DNA of 37,965 bases from NCBI GenBank assembly GCA_013002885.1, contig JABDLS010000118.1, positions 1-37,965 on the forward strand. The letters run 5' to 3'. The stretch comes from Gemmatimonadota bacterium. Lineage in GTDB: Bacteria > Gemmatimonadota > Gemmatimonadetes > Longimicrobiales > Gaopeijiaceae. Below are positions 20,038 through 29,118 of this stretch, one piece after another. The notes beneath the pieces were generated by a model. That model did no database searches. It was given only the letters and a program-made list of their open reading frames with translations, and was not told where the DNA came from. How positions within the stretch are numbered: position 1 is the first letter of the stretch; every line of letters begins with the position of its first letter. The translations under genes and the position numbers were made by a program.

Positions 20038-22251
20038 TCACCCGTCGAGGCGGACGTCGATCTGCCCGTCGCGATCCACGAGGAGGCGGATCTGACCGTG
20101 GATATCCGTGCGCAGGATTCTCGCCCCCGCTCGGTCGAGCCTCTCCACTACTTCGGGATGGGGATGGCCGTAGCGGTTTCGGCGCCCCGCGGAGATGATC
20201 GCGATCTCGGGCTTCGTGAACCGCAGGAAGTCCGCGTCGCTGGATGTGCGGCTCCCGTGGTGACCGACCTTGAGGACCTCCACATCGCCCGCTGCGTCCA
20301 TCAACTGACGCTCGGCCTCGACACCGGCGTCGCCTGTCAGGAGAGCTTCGAACGTGCGCCATCGCACGAGGACGACCACCGACGCGTCGTTGGCAGCCTC
20401 GGACCGCACAGCCTCCGGGTGGAGCACGATGAACTCCACGCCGTCCATCGTCCATGTCATCCCCGCCCGGGCCGCTGACCACGGTATGTTCCGGTCTCGC
20501 GCCATCTCCAGGAGTTGGGCATACCCCTCCTTGGGGGCGGCCAGGAGAGGGTCCAGCACCCTCGCCACCTGAAAGGACTCCAACACCGCCGGGGCACCGC
20601 CGAAGTGGTCGGCGTCTGGATGGGTGAGGACAAGAGCATCCAACCGCCGTACCCCTCGCTTCCTCAACGACGCGACGACGGGGTGGCTCGGCGCGGGTCC
20701 GTCGATCGGTGGCCCGGCATCGACGAGGAGCCATCCGCCCCGGGGCGTCCGGAGGGCGAGAGCGTCCCCCTGCCCCACATCCATGACCAGAAGCTCCAAC
20801 CGGCCACGACCTTCCACCGACGCCGCCACCGGCCAGCCCACCACACCCGTGGCCAGGTAAGCGGCTACGAGGCGACGGCGTCCACGTGCGTCGATTCGTG
20901 GATGGCGAGCCAGGGCGTGAGCCACGACGACCCCTGCCCCTCCGGCCACCACCGTCGTCTGGGTGATCCATACGCTGATGCCCGGCATGGACGCGACGAA
21001 CTCGGTGAGCGCGAGCAGCGCCAGGAGGATGGCATCCACACCCCCCGCGAGAAACGCCGCCGCGGTAGGCGTCACGAAATCGAGGATGATGGTCGCCAAC
21101 GCCCCGGGGAGCGCCAGAGTCACCAGGGGAGAAGCGATCATGGTGGTGGGGACTCCCACGACCGAGACCCGCTCGAAGTGCCACGCGACCACCGGTAAGG
21201 TGGCCACCGTCGCGGCAACGCCACCGGCCAGCCCCTTCACGAATGGCGCGGGGAGAAGACCTTTCGCCCACCTGTCCATCGCTTCACCCAGCGGGCGTGT
21301 CCAGGCCACCAGTCCGGCCGCCCCTGCGAAGGAAAGCTGAAAGCCGGCCGACGAGGCCTTCCCAGGGTCCACAGTGAGGAGCACCACCGCGGCTCCGGCC
21401 AGAGCACCCCACCGGGAAGGTGGTCTGCCTCGCGCCCGTGAGGCCGCGAAGAACCCGAGAATGAGCGCCGCTCGGCACGCGGCGTCGGGAAAGCCGATGA
21501 AGCCGACGTAGAGCCACGACACCACCGCCGCACCGAGGGCAGCCTTCTGGCGGGTCAATCCAACTACGCGTAAGAGGGCGAGGGCGGCGCCGGCGATGAT
21601 GCCGACGTGGAAGCCTGAAATGGCGAGAAGATGTGCGATCCCCACCAGCGCAAAGCTGTCCCGCACCTCGCGATCGAGGCCCTCGCGACGGGCGAAGACG
21701 AGCGCGGAAACGAGGGGGGCGCGCTCCCCATAGAGCCGCGGCAGGCGTCCGACCAGATCGTCCCGCCACCGTACTGCCTGGCGGGCCAGGGTAGCGGTCG
21801 GGCCTCCTGCGGCCTCGACCTCGGAGAAGGACACAGCCCGCAGCCAGGGCCGGTACTGTCCGTCCACCCAGGTGCCTTCGATGACGAGAGACCGGCCAGC
21901 CGGTGGGAGCGCACTGTCGACACTCACGACGACGGTGAACGTCCCGCAGCCGCCTTCAACGGCGAATGGCGCGGAACCAGACCTCGGCGTCGCCAGGAAA
22001 TGGCCTCGAATCTCTGCCACCGGACCCTCATGGGGAGCGCATGCGGCAGGCCCAGCGGTCACCGCGAGCCAGCCCGCCAAGAGCGCCAGACTGAGGGCCA
22101 TCCGGACGGGACGCTCCGATGAAAAAATGGGCAGCGTCGCTCCCAGGATCCCCACCAGCGGCGCCGACCAGATCGGTGCGCCCAAGGATCCCACGACCAC
22201 CCCGACGCCGTAGGCCAGGGCGAGTCGAGCGAGAGGAGCGGCGTGTGTCAC
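20038..22251 (-). CDS. comEC: ComEC/Rec2-like DNA-uptake channel protein
   Basis: ComEC carries single-stranded DNA across the inner membrane in natural transformation. The 737-residue protein has the usual three parts. Two or three N-terminal helices are followed by an OB-like extracytoplasmic domain (to about residue 165). The multi-helix competence domain (about 180-480) includes LLAISGFHVGIIAG and GFPDAACRAALI. A metallo-beta-lactamase-like domain makes up the rest. In that domain the metal-binding-type residues are present: H544, D546, D548 and H549 in LTHPDADHFGG, D641 in LLTGDAG, and H664-H665 in VGHHGSR, so a nuclease role is possible. The GTG start is preceded by AGGAGG at 22263-22268. 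No other competence gene is in the window, so uptake ability is not shown. Confidence 0.93.
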   Translation of the reverse strand: MTHAAPLARLALAYGVGVVVGSLGAPIWSAPLVGILGATLPIFSSERPVRMALSLALLAGWLAVTAGPAACAPHEGPVAEIRGHFLATPRSGSAPFAVEGGCGTFTVVVSVDSALPPAGRSLVIEGTWVDGQYRPWLRAVSFSEVEAAGGPTATLARQAVRWRDDLVGRLPRLYGERAPLVSALVFARREGLDREVRDSFALVGIAHLLAISGFHVGIIAGAALALLRVVGLTRQKAALGAAVVSWLYVGFIGFPDAACRAALILGFFAASRARGRPPSRWGALAGAAVVLLTVDPGKASSAGFQLSFAGAAGLVAWTRPLGEAMDRWAKGLLPAPFVKGLAGGVAATVATLPVVAWHFERVSVVGVPTTMIASPLVTLALPGALATIILDFVTPTAAAFLAGGVDAILLALLALTEFVASMPGISVWITQTTVVAGGAGVVVAHALARHPRIDARGRRRLVAAYLATGVVGWPVAASVEGRGRLELLVMDVGQGDALALRTPRGGWLLVDAGPPIDGPAPSHPVVASLRKRGVRRLDALVLTHPDADHFGGAPAVLESFQVARVLDPLLAAPKEGYAQLLEMARDRNIPWSAARAGMTWTMDGVEFIVLHPEAVRSEAANDASVVVLVRWRTFEALLTGDAGVEAERQLMDAAGDVEVLKVGHHGSRTSSDADFLRFTKPEIAIISAGRRNRYGHPHPEVVERLDRAGARILRTDIHGQIRLLVDRDGQIDVRLDG

Positions 22252-22302
22252 CTACACGGCGCCCTCCTGCGAGCAGTCATCCGGGTGGACGATCCTCCAT
22301 GG

Positions 22303-22647
22303 CTAGGAGTCCAAACCGTTGGTGAGCCGCCGCTCACCCGCGTCCTCGGTTTCGTTGAAGAGGTCCTGCTGGCTGAGATCGACGAACCTCTCCCTCTCCT
22401 CCCGGTCCTCCTCGGCCAGCCGCGCCCGGAGGATCCGACGGACCTTGAGGTCCGAACGGAGGCCGGCCACGAGCATCACCACCATGCCAACGATGACCGC
22501 ACCGAACGCGACCACCGTGAGTGGGACGCCGTAGAAGGTCGCGATTCCCAGACGGAGGGTGACCCGGTGGCCCGAGTTCAGATAGGCGAACGCAAGCGAG
22601 AAGATCAACAACAGGAGGATCCCGACGAACCCCGCGAAACGGCTCAC
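22303..22647 (-). CDS. LapA-domain (DUF1049-like) small membrane protein
   Basis: This 114-residue protein has two predicted transmembrane helices (about residues 5-24 and 41-62) and a charged cytoplasmic C-terminus rich in Arg and Glu. The pattern AYLNSGHRVTLRLG between the helices, and a second helix followed by a basic, coiled-coil-like tail, resemble the LapA domain of lipopolysaccharide assembly protein A. In enterobacteria LapA works with LapB to control LPS synthesis; no lapB lies here, so the role is only inferred. The GTG start overlaps the miaB stop (GTGA). A 51-nt gap with a strong ribosome site leads to comEC. Confidence 0.7.
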   Translation of the reverse strand: MSRFAGFVGILLLLIFSLAFAYLNSGHRVTLRLGIATFYGVPLTVVAFGAVIVGMVVMLVAGLRSDLKVRRILRARLAEEDREERERFVDLSQQDLFNETEDAGERRLTNGLDS

Positions 22648-24023
22648 ATGCTCACCGCGACCTTCGCGTCGACCTCCGCCCCCGAGAAGGTGGCCCCCGT
22701 CGTCCGTTCGAGAACGACCTCGGTGTACTCGCCGATTCGCTCTGCCGACCCGTCGAACACGACGACCTTGTTGCGTCCCGTTCGACCGCGGACCTGACCC
22801 TCGTCCCTCCCGGCTCCCTCGATGAGGACTTCTTCGACGCGCCCCACCTCGGACTCGTTGATCTCCGCCTGGATCGCTCGGCTCACATTGATGAGCTCTT
22901 CCAGCCGCGTCTGAGCCACGTCGGGGTCGATGAAGTCGCCCTCGGGAAGGCGTGTCGCTGGTGTGCCGTCCCGAGGCGAGTACTTGTACGTGAAGGCATC
23001 GTCGAAGCGCACGCCGCGCATGAGGTCCAGCGTGTCACGGAACTCTTCGTCGGTCTCGCCCGGGAAGGCCACGATGATATCGGTGGAGAGGGCGATGTCC
23101 GGCATCGCCGCCCGCACCATGTCGATCTTTTGCAGAAGGCTCTCCACGGTGTACCGCCGGAGCATGCGCTTCAGGGTACGATCGTTGCCGGCCTGGGCGG
23201 GCAGGTGGAGATGCTCGCACACTGCCGGCTCCTCGGCCATAACAGCAACCAGTTCCGGGGTCACGTCATTGGGATGGGGCGATGTGTAACGGACCCGTCG
23301 GATTCCATCCACCTGCGCGACGCGGCGGAGGAGCTGCGGGAAGGAGACGGCTTCCCACACGTAGGAGTTCACCGTCTGACCCAGTAGAGTCACCTCCGAC
23401 ACGCCGCCCTCGGCCAGAGCTCGGACCTCATCGAGGATCTCCACAGCGCTCCGGTTCTTCTCACCACCACGCACGTAGGGTACGATGCAGTACGTGCACC
23501 GGTGGTCACAGCCCCGCTGGATGGGGACCCACGCGGTGGGGCCCTCGGTACGTCGCTGCTCCAGGCCCTGATAGTTCTCGTCCATGTCCAGCTGGAGGAC
23601 GGCCAGCTGGGGTCCCCGCTTCTTGCCTCGGGGCCGCTCCACGATGGGGACGTCGGCATCCAGCCGAGCCAGAGCCTCCGGAAGGCCCCGATAACCGTCG
23701 GGCCCCATGACCAGATCGACGTACGGGGCCTGTTCGAGGAGCGCCTCGCCCATGCGCTGAGCCATACAACCGGTAACCCCGAGGACCATGCCTGGTCGCT
23801 CACGCCGCAGGCCGTTGAGCTGCGCGACCCGTCCGAGAACGCGCTTCTCGGCATGATCACGGATGGCGCACGTGTTCACCAACACGACGTCCGCATCTTC
23901 GGGGGCATCGACGATACGGTATCCCCGACCTTCGAGGATTCCCTCCATCAGCTCACCATCGCTGATGTTCATCTGACAGCCATACGTCTCGACGTAGGCG
24001 CGCTTCTTGGATCTTGAGCTCAT
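22644..24023 (-). CDS. miaB: tRNA-2-methylthio-N6-dimethylallyladenosine synthase
   Basis: MiaB adds a methylthio group to i6A37 of tRNAs reading UNN codons. The 459 residues show the three-domain methylthiotransferase layout. The N-terminal UPF0004 domain has cluster ligands C16 (TYGCQMN), C52 (NTCAIR) and C86 (GCMAQR). The radical-SAM domain has C172, C176 and C179 in GCDHRCTYC. A C-terminal TRAM domain runs from about residue 390. YGCQMN and the region near the SAM motif (RGCDHRCTYCIVPYVRG) are of MiaB type, unlike the neighbouring paralogue. The ATG overlaps the mtaB stop by 4 nt. Confidence 0.96.
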   Translation of the reverse strand: MSSRSKKRAYVETYGCQMNISDGELMEGILEGRGYRIVDAPEDADVVLVNTCAIRDHAEKRVLGRVAQLNGLRRERPGMVLGVTGCMAQRMGEALLEQAPYVDLVMGPDGYRGLPEALARLDADVPIVERPRGKKRGPQLAVLQLDMDENYQGLEQRRTEGPTAWVPIQRGCDHRCTYCIVPYVRGGEKNRSAVEILDEVRALAEGGVSEVTLLGQTVNSYVWEAVSFPQLLRRVAQVDGIRRVRYTSPHPNDVTPELVAVMAEEPAVCEHLHLPAQAGNDRTLKRMLRRYTVESLLQKIDMVRAAMPDIALSTDIIVAFPGETDEEFRDTLDLMRGVRFDDAFTYKYSPRDGTPATRLPEGDFIDPDVAQTRLEELINVSRAIQAEINESEVGRVEEVLIEGAGRDEGQVRGRTGRNKVVVFDGSAERIGEYTEVVLERTTGATFSGAEVDAKVAVSM

Positions 24024-25336
24024 GCTGAAATACGGGCGAATTCGCGGGGCGCAACAATATACAGATCGTCCCCGGTGCCGAGCAGGGTACCCTCTACCAT
24101 CGGTGGAGGCGCATCGCCATCCTCGAGGCGGACCCCCACCCGGAGGTAGTCCCCGGTCACACCCGTACCTCCGTCGCCTTCCACCGCGACACGAGCGGGC
24201 CCGCCGACTCGCGCCTGTCGGTACCGCGCCCCCTTTGTATGGACAAGCTCACGGAGATTTCGGGCCCGCTCACCGGCAACACGCTGCGGCACCGGATCGG
24301 GCAGCTCCGCCGCCACCGTGTCGTCCCGCGGGGAGAAGGGGAAGACGTGGAGATAGGTGAAGGGCAGCTCCTCCACGAGGGCCATCGTCGACGCGTGGTC
24401 CGCCTCGGTCTCGCCGGGGAAGCCGGTGATGATGTCGGCACCCAGTCCCAAAGGAGAGATACGCTTCGCGATCTCGAGCGCTCGCGCGCGGTATTGCTGG
24501 CGCGTGTGCCACCGACGCATGCGGCGCAGCACCGGGTCGGCACCGCTCTGCAGAGGCATGTGCAGATGTGGAGCGAGTCGACCGTCAGATTCCTCGAGGA
24601 GATCGACAAGGAGGTCGTCTATCTCGGTGGCCTCGACGCTTCCCAGCCGGAAACGCGTGTCGGGGAGGGCCTCCAGAAGGATGGCGCAGAGCCGAGAAAG
24701 CGTCGTCGCCTCTTCCAGATCGAGCCCGTAGTGGCCGATGTGGATGCCGGTGACGACGAGCTCGGCATGGGCTTCGGCCAGGAGCCGTGCCTCGGCCAGC
24801 ACCTCTTCCGGCGCCCGGGAGCGCGACACCCCCCGGGCCAGACGGGTGGCGCAGAAGGCGCACTTCCTGTCGCATCCGTCCTGGACCTTGAGCCACCCTC
24901 GAGACGCTCCCCTCCGCCGGCGGAGAAGCCCTCCGCCGATGGGCTCGTAGTCCATACGATCGAGCGACGTTCGTACCTCGATCTGGACCAGTCCACCTTC
25001 ACCCGTGGACTCCACCGCAGCACCGACCTCCGCCGGGTCGTGACCCGGAATCACCGCAACGACGCCAGGCATGCGGTGGTAGGCCTCTGCCTTGAGGGCG
25101 GCCGAGCAGCCGGCGACGACGATCTCCGCCTCAGGGTGCTCACGGCGGAGGCGGCGGATGAAGCGTCGGGCTTCGGCATCCGCCTGATTCGTCACCGTAC
25201 AGGTGTTGATGACGAAGATGTCGGCGTCGGAGCGGGCCTCGGAGGTGAGACCACCCCGGGCTTCGATCTCCTGGCGCATCCGCTCGGTATCGTACTGATT
25301 GGCCTTGCAACCGAAGGTGTGGTAGTGGACGCGCAC
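24020..25336 (-). CDS. mtaB: tRNA (t6A37) methylthiotransferase
   Basis: MtaB converts t6A37 to ms2t6A37 in tRNAs reading ANN codons. The 438 residues carry UPF0004 cysteines C10 (TFGCKANQYDTE), C46 (NTCTVTN) and C77 (AGCSAA). The radical-SAM motif is C155, C159 and C162 (GCDRKCAFC), and a short TRAM-like end follows. GCKxNQYxTE is the hallmark separating MtaB from MiaB and RimO. The GTG start is supported by GGAAGG about 5 nt upstream. It is adjacent to its paralogue miaB, so both A37 methylthiolations are encoded together. The upstream neighbour is a beta-barrel gene 27 nt away. Confidence 0.94.
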   Translation of the reverse strand: MRVHYHTFGCKANQYDTERMRQEIEARGGLTSEARSDADIFVINTCTVTNQADAEARRFIRRLRREHPEAEIVVAGCSAALKAEAYHRMPGVVAVIPGHDPAEVGAAVESTGEGGLVQIEVRTSLDRMDYEPIGGGLLRRRRGASRGWLKVQDGCDRKCAFCATRLARGVSRSRAPEEVLAEARLLAEAHAELVVTGIHIGHYGLDLEEATTLSRLCAILLEALPDTRFRLGSVEATEIDDLLVDLLEESDGRLAPHLHMPLQSGADPVLRRMRRWHTRQQYRARALEIAKRISPLGLGADIITGFPGETEADHASTMALVEELPFTYLHVFPFSPRDDTVAAELPDPVPQRVAGERARNLRELVHTKGARYRQARVGGPARVAVEGDGGTGVTGDYLRVGVRLEDGDAPPPMVEGTLLGTGDDLYIVAPREFARISA

Positions 25337-25363
25337 GACGGCCTTCCTACCCGGCGAGCCGGA

Positions 25364-26548
25364 TCAGAATCCCGCGGCCTGGAATGAAATCGTGCCCCGC
25401 CAGAAATTCTCGGAGATCCCACCCGCCCACCGCCGCCCTCGCTCGACGGCCAGGTCCACAGCGGCGAGGGTGATGTCGTTTGTCCGGTTCAACGCCAGGC
25501 CGACACCCCCCGAGAAAATCCTCTCTGTCACCTCGTCTGCATCGAAGGCGAAGGGCAACGTCGAGCGTCGATAGCCGAAGCGCAGGGGAGCGTCCCTGCC
25601 CCACAGACGAGCCCGCGCGAACTCGACACCCAGCCCATATCCGTTGGCGCTCCCGGCCTGTACCGATCCCGTGAGATCGGCCTGCGTCTCCGACCAGTCG
25701 GCGAGGACGGCGCTGGCACCGAGAAGGACCGGCCCGAACGTCGCACTGACGCCGGCGCGGTACTGAACCGGGAGGTCGAAGGTCCGGTCGGCCCCGTCGG
25801 TGTCGTCTTGGGCTTCGGCATCGAGGTTCGACGGAATCTGAACGCTCGCTGCTACGTGGTAGCGATCGGTGAGCGTTGCCGAGACCCCCGTTGTGAGGTG
25901 GAATCCGCTGTACGCCCACCGCCCGCTCTCCACATACGAGTTGACGTCGGCGGCGATCTCATCGCCGAACGTGCGCGTAAGTGTCCGGACGATGGATCCG
26001 GCGTACCGGCCCACGGTGACGCCCACCGACACGTCCGTACCCAACCGTTGGGCGTACCCCAGGTTGAGGTTCGAGACCGACCCGTCCTGGATGAACTCGT
26101 CGTTGGTGGCGACGGTCTCGGTGCTCAGATCGACGGTGCCTGTCCGTGAGTCGGTGTAGTTCTGATCGAGGAACGACCCCACCTGGAACGACATCATTCC
26201 ATCGAAGACCGGATAGGCGAGCCCCATGAGGGGGAAGCGGTTGCCTTGGAAGCTTCCACTCGGCCCACCGGCGGCGGAGTAGTCCACCCAACTCGGCTGG
26301 TTCGCCACGACCCCGGTGGCCACCGACAGGCGGCCCAGAGCCGCCGGGTCGGTGGGCATGAACGCCCCCCCGGGGAGACCGATACCCATGCTCCCCATGG
26401 CCCGGGATCGACCATCCAGCGCTTCACTGGGCACGCCGAGGCCCGCCGCGTTGAACACCGACTGGGCTTCCAACTCCGGCGCGGACACCATCGCAATGGC
26501 CCCGGCGACGAAGGCGACACGGGAGAGCTTCAGGCAGCGCGTCATCAT
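25364..26548 (-). CDS. Predicted outer-membrane beta-barrel protein (FadL/PorV-like)
   Basis: The 394-residue protein starts with a signal peptide (basic start, hydrophobic residues ~10-22, likely cut after LEAQ at ~29). It then shows alternating amphipathic strands and ends in phenylalanine, as outer-membrane barrels do. The early segment RAMGSMGIGLPGGAFMPTDP, with a DPAAL-type turn, resembles the N-terminal hatch of FadL/PorV-type proteins. Those families move hydrophobic molecules or assist type IX secretion; no such genes are here, so the substrate is unknown. The first ATG overlaps the stop of the lipoprotein gene (ATGA); a second ATG follows at once. The pair probably works together in the outer membrane. 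Family assignment is tentative, barrel prediction is firm. Confidence 0.75.
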   Translation of the reverse strand: MMTRCLKLSRVAFVAGAIAMVSAPELEAQSVFNAAGLGVPSEALDGRSRAMGSMGIGLPGGAFMPTDPAALGRLSVATGVVANQPSWVDYSAAGGPSGSFQGNRFPLMGLAYPVFDGMMSFQVGSFLDQNYTDSRTGTVDLSTETVATNDEFIQDGSVSNLNLGYAQRLGTDVSVGVTVGRYAGSIVRTLTRTFGDEIAADVNSYVESGRWAYSGFHLTTGVSATLTDRYHVAASVQIPSNLDAEAQDDTDGADRTFDLPVQYRAGVSATFGPVLLGASAVLADWSETQADLTGSVQAGSANGYGLGVEFARARLWGRDAPLRFGYRRSTLPFAFDADEVTERIFSGGVGLALNRTNDITLAAVDLAVERGRRWAGGISENFWRGTISFQAAGF

Positions 26549-27876
26549 GGGAGTTCCATGTCGGGTCCGATGGTAAGGACGAGCCTCAGCACCGGCTCGA
26601 AGGCGCTTCCCGGTCCTTCGAACGAGGCGAACGCGATGGAAAGGGGCTCGAAGACCGAAAGCAGGGCCAAAGTCCCCGGCGGCTCGTTGCCGTTCGCGTC
26701 CTCGCCCCGGAGGAGATCCCGTGCGAACGAGGTGAAGGGGATCTCGATGACGACGCCTGGATTGCTCCCGAAGGCGTCAGGCGCCACGGCACGACCCAAG
26801 GCAGCCCCCACGAGTGAGCCCCCCAGAGGCGACTTGGGCATGGCGGATCGATCGAAGACCGGTCGGACGTCGAGGCGGACGGTGTCCGTAGGCTGGAACG
26901 CCGCGTCCGTGGTCCGGCTGGTGAGCTTGAGGGCGGCGAAGCTCACCTGGCCAGCCTCGATCTCGAAAGGACAACCGACCTCGGCGCAAAACTCGGGCGG
27001 CCCCGTGATCTGAGCGGGAATCGCCACGTCCAGGACCGTACGCCACGATGGAGCGCCCCCGATGCGAACGCCGTCCGGGCTCGGATCCGGGAAGGGTGCA
27101 TAGATGAACGTCGTAGACCGCGGGTTCACCGAGAGCTCGGCGATGGTATCCGGGTTTGACGAGGGCCTGACATCGAGCCGAAGCCGGGTCTGACTGATCT
27201 GCAGGCGCGCACCGGCGTCGAACGACTCGATCCGTGCCCCCCGGGAGAGATCGAGTGTGTCGGCCCAGGCCGCGACGTCCGCCGAGTCCAGGACGAAGAC
27301 GACCGAGTCGCCGGAGGCCGGATCCCAGACCGCGGTATCGACGACGACCACCGGGCCCGCACCCGCTTCCGTCCAGTTCCGCAGGTCGTTGATGGTGTCG
27401 ATCGCCGCTGTCCACGACGCCGTTGTGGGATCCCATTCCTGCTGGAGGCGCCCGAGGCCCAGGGTGACCGGACCCACGTTCGTGCTTGCCAGCGTGTCGA
27501 AGAAAGCGACCAGACGCCCACCGACGAACGTGATGGTGGAATCGGGACGCTGGGCGCCGGTGGTGTCTCGAACCGTGACCGCACTCGGATATCCGGTGTA
27601 CCGGATGAGGGTCCGGGCGTCGAGGGTTCCGGCGAACTGGCTGGCGACGAAGCCGACCCCGAGGTCTTCTGGCGATCCGTAGCCCCCGAACACCTCGAGG
27701 TCGGAAGCGAAGTCACTCCAGGGGATCTCCACCTCCACCGTGATGGGTCCAGCGGGAAGGGGCGTGTCGACGACTCCCAGCGGGAGTTCCTCGTCACAGG
27801 CGGCCACGACGGTGCACAGCATCGCCGTCGATACGGCGAAGCGCAGCCAACGTGCCTTCGATTCCAAATCGCTCAA
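26545..27876 (-). CDS. Uncharacterised lipoprotein with a repeated EIP(W/F)xxFAxDL motif
   Basis: This 443-residue protein has a lipoprotein signal: basic residues, hydrophobic 12-26, and C27 in VVAAC. The rest is mainly predicted beta-strand, Asp/Thr/Val-rich, with only two further cysteines close together (EFCAEVGCPFE), which may pair. A motif occurs twice: residues 47-60 (VEVEIPWSDFASDL) and 375-388 (VVIEIPFTSFARDL), suggesting two similar beta modules at either end. The middle part, with WDPTTASWTAAIDT, faintly recalls DNRLRE-type beta-sandwich domains. I do not recognise the family. The TTG start overlaps the alr stop (TTGA) and has GGAAGG about 9 nt upstream. It is coupled to the beta-barrel gene downstream. 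Confidence 0.78.
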   Translation of the reverse strand: MSDLESKARWLRFAVSTAMLCTVVAACDEELPLGVVDTPLPAGPITVEVEIPWSDFASDLEVFGGYGSPEDLGVGFVASQFAGTLDARTLIRYTGYPSAVTVRDTTGAQRPDSTITFVGGRLVAFFDTLASTNVGPVTLGLGRLQQEWDPTTASWTAAIDTINDLRNWTEAGAGPVVVVDTAVWDPASGDSVVFVLDSADVAAWADTLDLSRGARIESFDAGARLQISQTRLRLDVRPSSNPDTIAELSVNPRSTTFIYAPFPDPSPDGVRIGGAPSWRTVLDVAIPAQITGPPEFCAEVGCPFEIEAGQVSFAALKLTSRTTDAAFQPTDTVRLDVRPVFDRSAMPKSPLGGSLVGAALGRAVAPDAFGSNPGVVIEIPFTSFARDLLRGEDANGNEPPGTLALLSVFEPLSIAFASFEGPGSAFEPVLRLVLTIGPDMELP

Positions 27877-29024
27877 GAGCTTGGGCCTTCCTCAACGTCG
27901 GACCAGACGCGCGGCAGGCGCGGGGTCAGACCGGTCAGAATTTCGTAGCTGATGGTGCCGGCGAGGCCGGCGACCTCGTCCAGCGAGATCGTCTCCGCAC
28001 CCTGCGTTCCGATGAGGGTGGCCACGTCGCCCTCCACCACCGCTGGAACACCGGTGATGTCTACCACCGTCACGTCCATGGAGATCCGTCCGATGATCGG
28101 GACGCGAACGTCGCCGACGAGAGCGTAGCCCCGATTTCCAAGCGCCCTCGGCAATCCGTCCCCATACCCGATAGACAACGTCGCCCACCTTTCGTCGGAG
28201 GAGGCGACATAGGTGGACCCGTATCCGAGGGTCGTCCCTGCCGCCGCTTCACGCACGTGGACGACACGCGCGTGTAGCGAGACGACCGGTTCCGGTTTCG
28301 GTTGCCCCCCGCCGATCCGGCCGCCGTAAAGGTAGATGCCTGGGCGAACGATGGCGTTGCCCAGAGCCGGCGCACGGAAAGCGCCGGCGCTATTGAGTAC
28401 ATGAACCAGCGGAATTCCCAACTCGGCAATCAGCCGCTGCCTGACAGCGTCGAAGCGGTTCCACTGGGCTCGGATGCTGGCCTCCGCGGCGACCGAATCG
28501 TCGGCATCCGCAGAGTGAAGATGGGTATACGCACCGACCCACGTGACCTCCTCGCCAACCTTCTTCAGGCCCGGCAGCCACTCGTTCACCTTCCTCCAGT
28601 CGAATCCGCTTCGGCCCATTCCCGTGTCGACGTCGACGTGGACCCGGGGGCCGCGCTCCGTTCTCGACGCCGCCTCGACCATCGCGTGGAGGGCGCACAG
28701 ACTCGAAACGGAGAGTTCGAGGTCGGCTCCGAGCGCGCCGTCGATCTCGCCGAGAGGGATCGGGCCGCAGACCAGGATCCGACCCTCGTAGCCCCCGCTC
28801 CTGAGATCCATCCCCTCGCCGACGGTGGCGACTCCGAAGCCCCAGGGGCCTTCCGGCTCCAGGCAGGCTACAACCCCCTCGACACCAACGCCGTAGGCGT
28901 CGGCCTTGACCATCGGAAGCACACCCGAGGCGGGTCCGACGGAGTCGGAGATCCGCCGGAAATTGAGGCGCAGGGCGTCCGGACTCACGTGCACCCACGC
29001 GCGCCCTCGAGGATTCGTTGACAT
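27873..29024 (-). CDS. alr: Alanine racemase
   Basis: Alr makes D-alanine for peptidoglycan with PLP. The 383-residue protein has the PLP lysine K40 in MVKADAYGVG. The second catalytic residue is the tyrosine of SIGYGDGLPRALG. HVDVDTGMGRSGF and GRISMDVTVVDIT are further family blocks. The frame is open far upstream to 29375, across divergent mazG, but ATG 29024 gives the normal N-terminus. No ribosome site is visible. It heads the run alr-lipoprotein-barrel-mtaB-miaB-lapA-like, overlapping the lipoprotein start. The 94-nt gap to mazG must contain its promoter; GGCCTACC in that gap resembles the truA upstream element. Confidence 0.96.
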   Translation of the reverse strand: MSTNPRGRAWVHVSPDALRLNFRRISDSVGPASGVLPMVKADAYGVGVEGVVACLEPEGPWGFGVATVGEGMDLRSGGYEGRILVCGPIPLGEIDGALGADLELSVSSLCALHAMVEAASRTERGPRVHVDVDTGMGRSGFDWRKVNEWLPGLKKVGEEVTWVGAYTHLHSADADDSVAAEASIRAQWNRFDAVRQRLIAELGIPLVHVLNSAGAFRAPALGNAIVRPGIYLYGGRIGGGQPKPEPVVSLHARVVHVREAAAGTTLGYGSTYVASSDERWATLSIGYGDGLPRALGNRGYALVGDVRVPIIGRISMDVTVVDITGVPAVVEGDVATLIGTQGAETISLDEVAGLAGTISYEILTGLTPRLPRVWSDVEEGPSS

Positions 29025-29118
29025 AGGCCGTGAAAGATGCCAAGAACAGAGCACTTCGTGCACTGGTAGGCCCCGTTCAGGGACCGCGCCGGTGCCGCAC
29101 CCTCGACCCCATTCATTC

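Noticed and set aside
18875..20095. Plus-strand open frame (406 codons) after add
   Set aside because: Antisense to fbp across its whole length, with no family motif.
20003..21271. Second minus-strand frame (422 codons) over comEC
   Set aside because: Arg/Gly/Pro-rich out-of-frame translation of comEC, whose own frame carries the conserved motifs.
24239..25387. Plus-strand open frame (382 codons) opposite mtaB
   Set aside because: Antisense to a gene with intact radical-SAM motifs; no independent evidence.
29025..29118. Short dyad GCAC-GAA-GTGC in the alr-mazG gap as an operator
   Set aside because: Only a 4-bp stem with no second copy; too weak to claim as a site, although a promoter for each gene must lie in this gap.
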